64,000 nucleotides of DNA from Nematopogon swammerdamellus (taxonomy: Eukaryota > Arthropoda > Insecta > Lepidoptera > Adelidae), in the NCBI GenBank assembly GCA_946902875.1, contig OX336336.1, forward strand, positions 6,232,545 through 6,296,544. Reading direction: 5' to 3'. A model generated the notes under the pieces. That model was not told the origin of the DNA. It did not search any database and saw only the letters and a program-made list of their open reading frames with translations. The translations under genes were made by a program, and so were the position numbers. Shown here piece after piece: positions 61,861 to 64,000 of the stretch; position 1 is the stretch's first letter; each line of letters begins with the position of its first letter.

Positions 61861-62090
61861 TTGAAGACTATTGGCACTATAAAGATAAAATTTGGAAGGA
61901 AGGTGTGTTTTATGAACCGCTATCTATCTATACAATGGTATGGTGAAATGAAGAAAGACAAAAAATTTGGGGTGGCACACCATGTAACTGAGGGATGAAA
62001 AAAAAATTCAGTGCACATAAGTGTGTGGGTATAGTTAGGTTTTAAAAAATTATAAAGAAGTTATGTGCTTCTAAATTCGTAAAAAGTGTT

Positions 62091-62112
62091 CCCCCCCCCC
62101 CCCCCCCCCCCC
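62091..62112 (+). repeat. poly-C tract (22)
   Basis: Uninterrupted C run. Length is likely to vary or be misread by sequencing. Confidence 0.9.
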
Positions 62113-62598
62113 TAACTTTTCAACTATACTGTGGAAAATTTATTGTGATACCTAGAACTTAAAATAAAAAAGAATTTAAACGAAAATTTGTTTGAATAAG
62201 ATATGTCGTGTAGTTTCCAGTTAAGGGATATTTTCACTAACAGCGTGAATGTTCAATGTTCTACACCTGACTATGGAACCCTTCACTGTCCGTTGTCCGA
62301 CAAGCACTTTTATTTATATAATATCATGGGTTAGTGTAGTGACTGCAGAATGGCGCTTTATACAATATATTAAATAATTATAAATTACATTGCATTTCAT
62401 TTTACTTTACGGCAGTACATTCAGAAGATTGATTCCTAAATTTAGATATCGTACAATATCAGTCAATCTACACTAGTGTCGAAGACAGAGCCTACTCTGC
62501 ACAAACATTTTTGAAAATTGAAGTGCATGGAAAAATTCTATGACGGGGGATTATATTTACAAATCACTATGTATAGAAATCTTCTCCAACTCCATGTG
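62113..62598. other. ATG5 downstream spacer
   Basis: AT-rich, nothing recognised. Confidence 0.4.
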
Positions 62599-62992
62599 TA
62601 TAGACCGTTCACAGTTTTATTTTACCTCTAGCCATCAAGTTGGCTAATCTGAGCTCTGTGTTGCCATAATTGGTTCGTACTATTTCCCTGTGCGAAATAT
62701 TTGAACATATTTTTAGAATAGAATACAATAGAAACTCTTTATTGCACACAAATTGAAAGAAGAACAGTACACGACAAGAAATAAGAAATGCAGGAGTGCG
62801 CAAAGGTGAACTTATCACTACAAGTACAACAGTTACTTATACATAATTTCCACTACCACGGGTAAAATATTAATAGCAAGTAACCCTTTTTAGGATCGTG
62901 GTACTAGTGACAGCAAGTGGTGCCAACCTAGCGGAAGATACAATGACGTGTCAGACAGCTCAGAGGTAAAATAACTGTGAACGATCTGTATA
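62599..62992. mobile_element. TIR element of the CCGTTCACAG family, carrying a LINE tail
   Basis: The left end TATAGACCGTTCACAG continues to TTTACCTCT. The right end is AGAGGTAAAATAACTGTGAAC and on to CTGTATA. Fragments of the family lie at 57367 and 59428. The middle (about 62705-62850) contains GAATACAATAGAAACTCTTT and ATTGCACA, a LINE 3' tail in reverse. Confidence 0.65.
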
Positions 62993-63182
62993 GACCACAG
63001 AACATCGAATACCGCGCGCCGCGCCTCCTAGAGGCGAAAGTAATAATAATATTTGAAACCCAATAACCGTACGCAGAGCTGCTAGCGCTTCGTATGTGTG
63101 TGTTTTAGTATCGAATCTACACACAAAGAGGAGGAAGTAAGCCACACGCACAAAACAAATGCACACGCACAGCACACATATG

Positions 63183-63432
63183 TTTTTTTTTATGGAAACT
63201 GACACGGTTGGCTACATCACCTACAACGTCCGTGATGTCAGCCCATAACACCGGGTGAACTAGGTGCCATGTCAGTGCGTCCCCCTTTGTTCGTGCCGGC
63301 TACACTGAACTGGTCGGAAAACACAAACTATTTATAGCCGTTTCAACCGACGTTTCATTCAGTGCGGTGGTATCAACCCGAGCGGGTTAAACCCTACCAC
63401 CAAGTAAGATTAGGAAGGAAGGGACCTACAGC
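63183..63432 (-). mobile_element. SINE family A, reverse copy
   Basis: T-run, 3' block, core (cattcagtgcggtggt) and AAACCCTACCACCAAG. Its sequence resembles the copy at 36471 most closely (GTCGGAAAACACAAAC, CCACCAAGTAAGATTA). The head is missing. Confidence 0.75.
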
Positions 63433-63594
63433 AGGCCTCAGACACTCCTTCATACCTACCGCGATAATCACCTAAAGCGCGCGAATCTCGCGCGATATTC
63501 GGAGAATACAAAACAGTCCGGGCAGCCCCGCGGTGACCCCGACGACGTGTCCCGCCATCTAGAACCATTGCAACTCCGGATGTCTGTGCCCTAA

Positions 63595-63810
63595 GTGTGT
63601 TTTATCGCTTATTCCATGGGTAATTCTCGGAGTTTAATGCGATCCCGCTGTCCATTTTTCACCTCCGCACAGCGAGCATTGGTCAGGGCATCCCTAACTC
63701 TATGCCGGACTTATCACGGATGCGAACTAATCGGTTCTGCAGATCTTTCCTCCACAGAACTGGTATACCTACTCTGGAACGCTCTCCCTTCCCACATATT
63801 ATTTGCCCGC
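63595..63810 (+). pseudogene. LINE reverse-transcriptase C-terminal fragment
   Basis: Frames give LSRMRTNRFCRSFLHRTG and, shifted, LLWNALPSHI, the Jockey-group end (xRFxxSFLxRTxxLWNxLPS). It is frameshifted and truncated. Confidence 0.55.
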
Positions 63811-63814
63811 AAGC

Positions 63815-64000
63815 ATAGGCGCCGACTACGTGGGTGCTCAGGGGCTCCAGCACCCACGAGGTGTGAGCAGTGGGTGCGGAGCACCCACGACGATAGATAT
63901 AAAAACTGATCAGTAATAGGATTTGAGCTACTACATAAAAGTGCCTTATTTACTTACAAGCCTTTGAGCGGCCACATTTACACATTCGCACTACTGGCGC
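63815..64000. other. possible transposon end at the window edge
   Basis: CATAGGCGCCGACTACGTGG and two complementary GGGTGCTC/GAGCACCC words suggest a TIR element that continues past the window. Not resolvable here. Confidence 0.3.

Overview
This is animal nuclear DNA, almost certainly from an insect and most likely a lepidopteran. The basis is spliced genes with GT-AG introns, a high-AT intergenic background, insect-like protein sequences, and a dense load of SINEs, LINEs and short DNA transposons of the kinds common in moths and butterflies. There are no operons, ribosome binding sites, CRISPR arrays or phage-like modules. The species cannot be named from this sequence.

Six host genes are supported. 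(1) The 3' end of a SCYL3/PACE-1-like pseudokinase scaffold, + strand, exons 283-470 and 1101-1907. (2) A complete five-exon 1-acyl-glycerol-3-phosphate acyltransferase (AGPAT), - strand, 15974-26894. (3) A single-exon XRCC2-type RAD51 paralogue, + strand, 27741-28550, head-to-head with AGPAT. (4) A single-exon Porcupine (Wnt O-acyltransferase), - strand, 30229-31560, tail-to-tail with XRCC2. (5) A complete five-exon ATG5, + strand, 41779-61495, with an 18 kb first intron. (6) A two-exon secreted cathepsin-propeptide (I29) inhibitor on the - strand, 43842-49689, lying wholly inside ATG5 intron 1. The genes belong to unrelated pathways (membrane trafficking, phospholipid synthesis, DNA repair, Wnt secretion, autophagy, protease control). 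Their neighbourhood is ordinary eukaryotic gene order.

Most of the rest is nested transposons. The dominant feature is a long non-autonomous TIR element present twice, at 4047-9937 and 16723-24619. Each copy has a different perfect 8-bp target-site duplication, so these are two insertions and not a segmental duplication. The element carries a nested piggyBac derivative that keeps a cysteine-rich-domain reading frame, plus two SINEs and a (CG)n hairpin. Copy 2 sits in an AGPAT intron and has gained a LINE that was itself hit by another TIR element. Elsewhere I could define about nine further TIR elements with 8-bp target duplications (hAT/P type). Several lie inside one another or inside LINE coding sequence. 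There is also a broken mariner carrying a SINE, a decayed LINE with a restriction-like endonuclease, a degenerate P-type transposase, and roughly sixteen copies of a SINE family whose intact head folds like 5S rRNA.

I found no convincing new multi-gene system. The observations most worth following up are the duplicated long element with its shared piggyBac CRD frame, the P-like MITE that retains a THAP-like start exon with a splice donor, the 5S-like SINE head, and the I29 inhibitor gene nested in ATG5.
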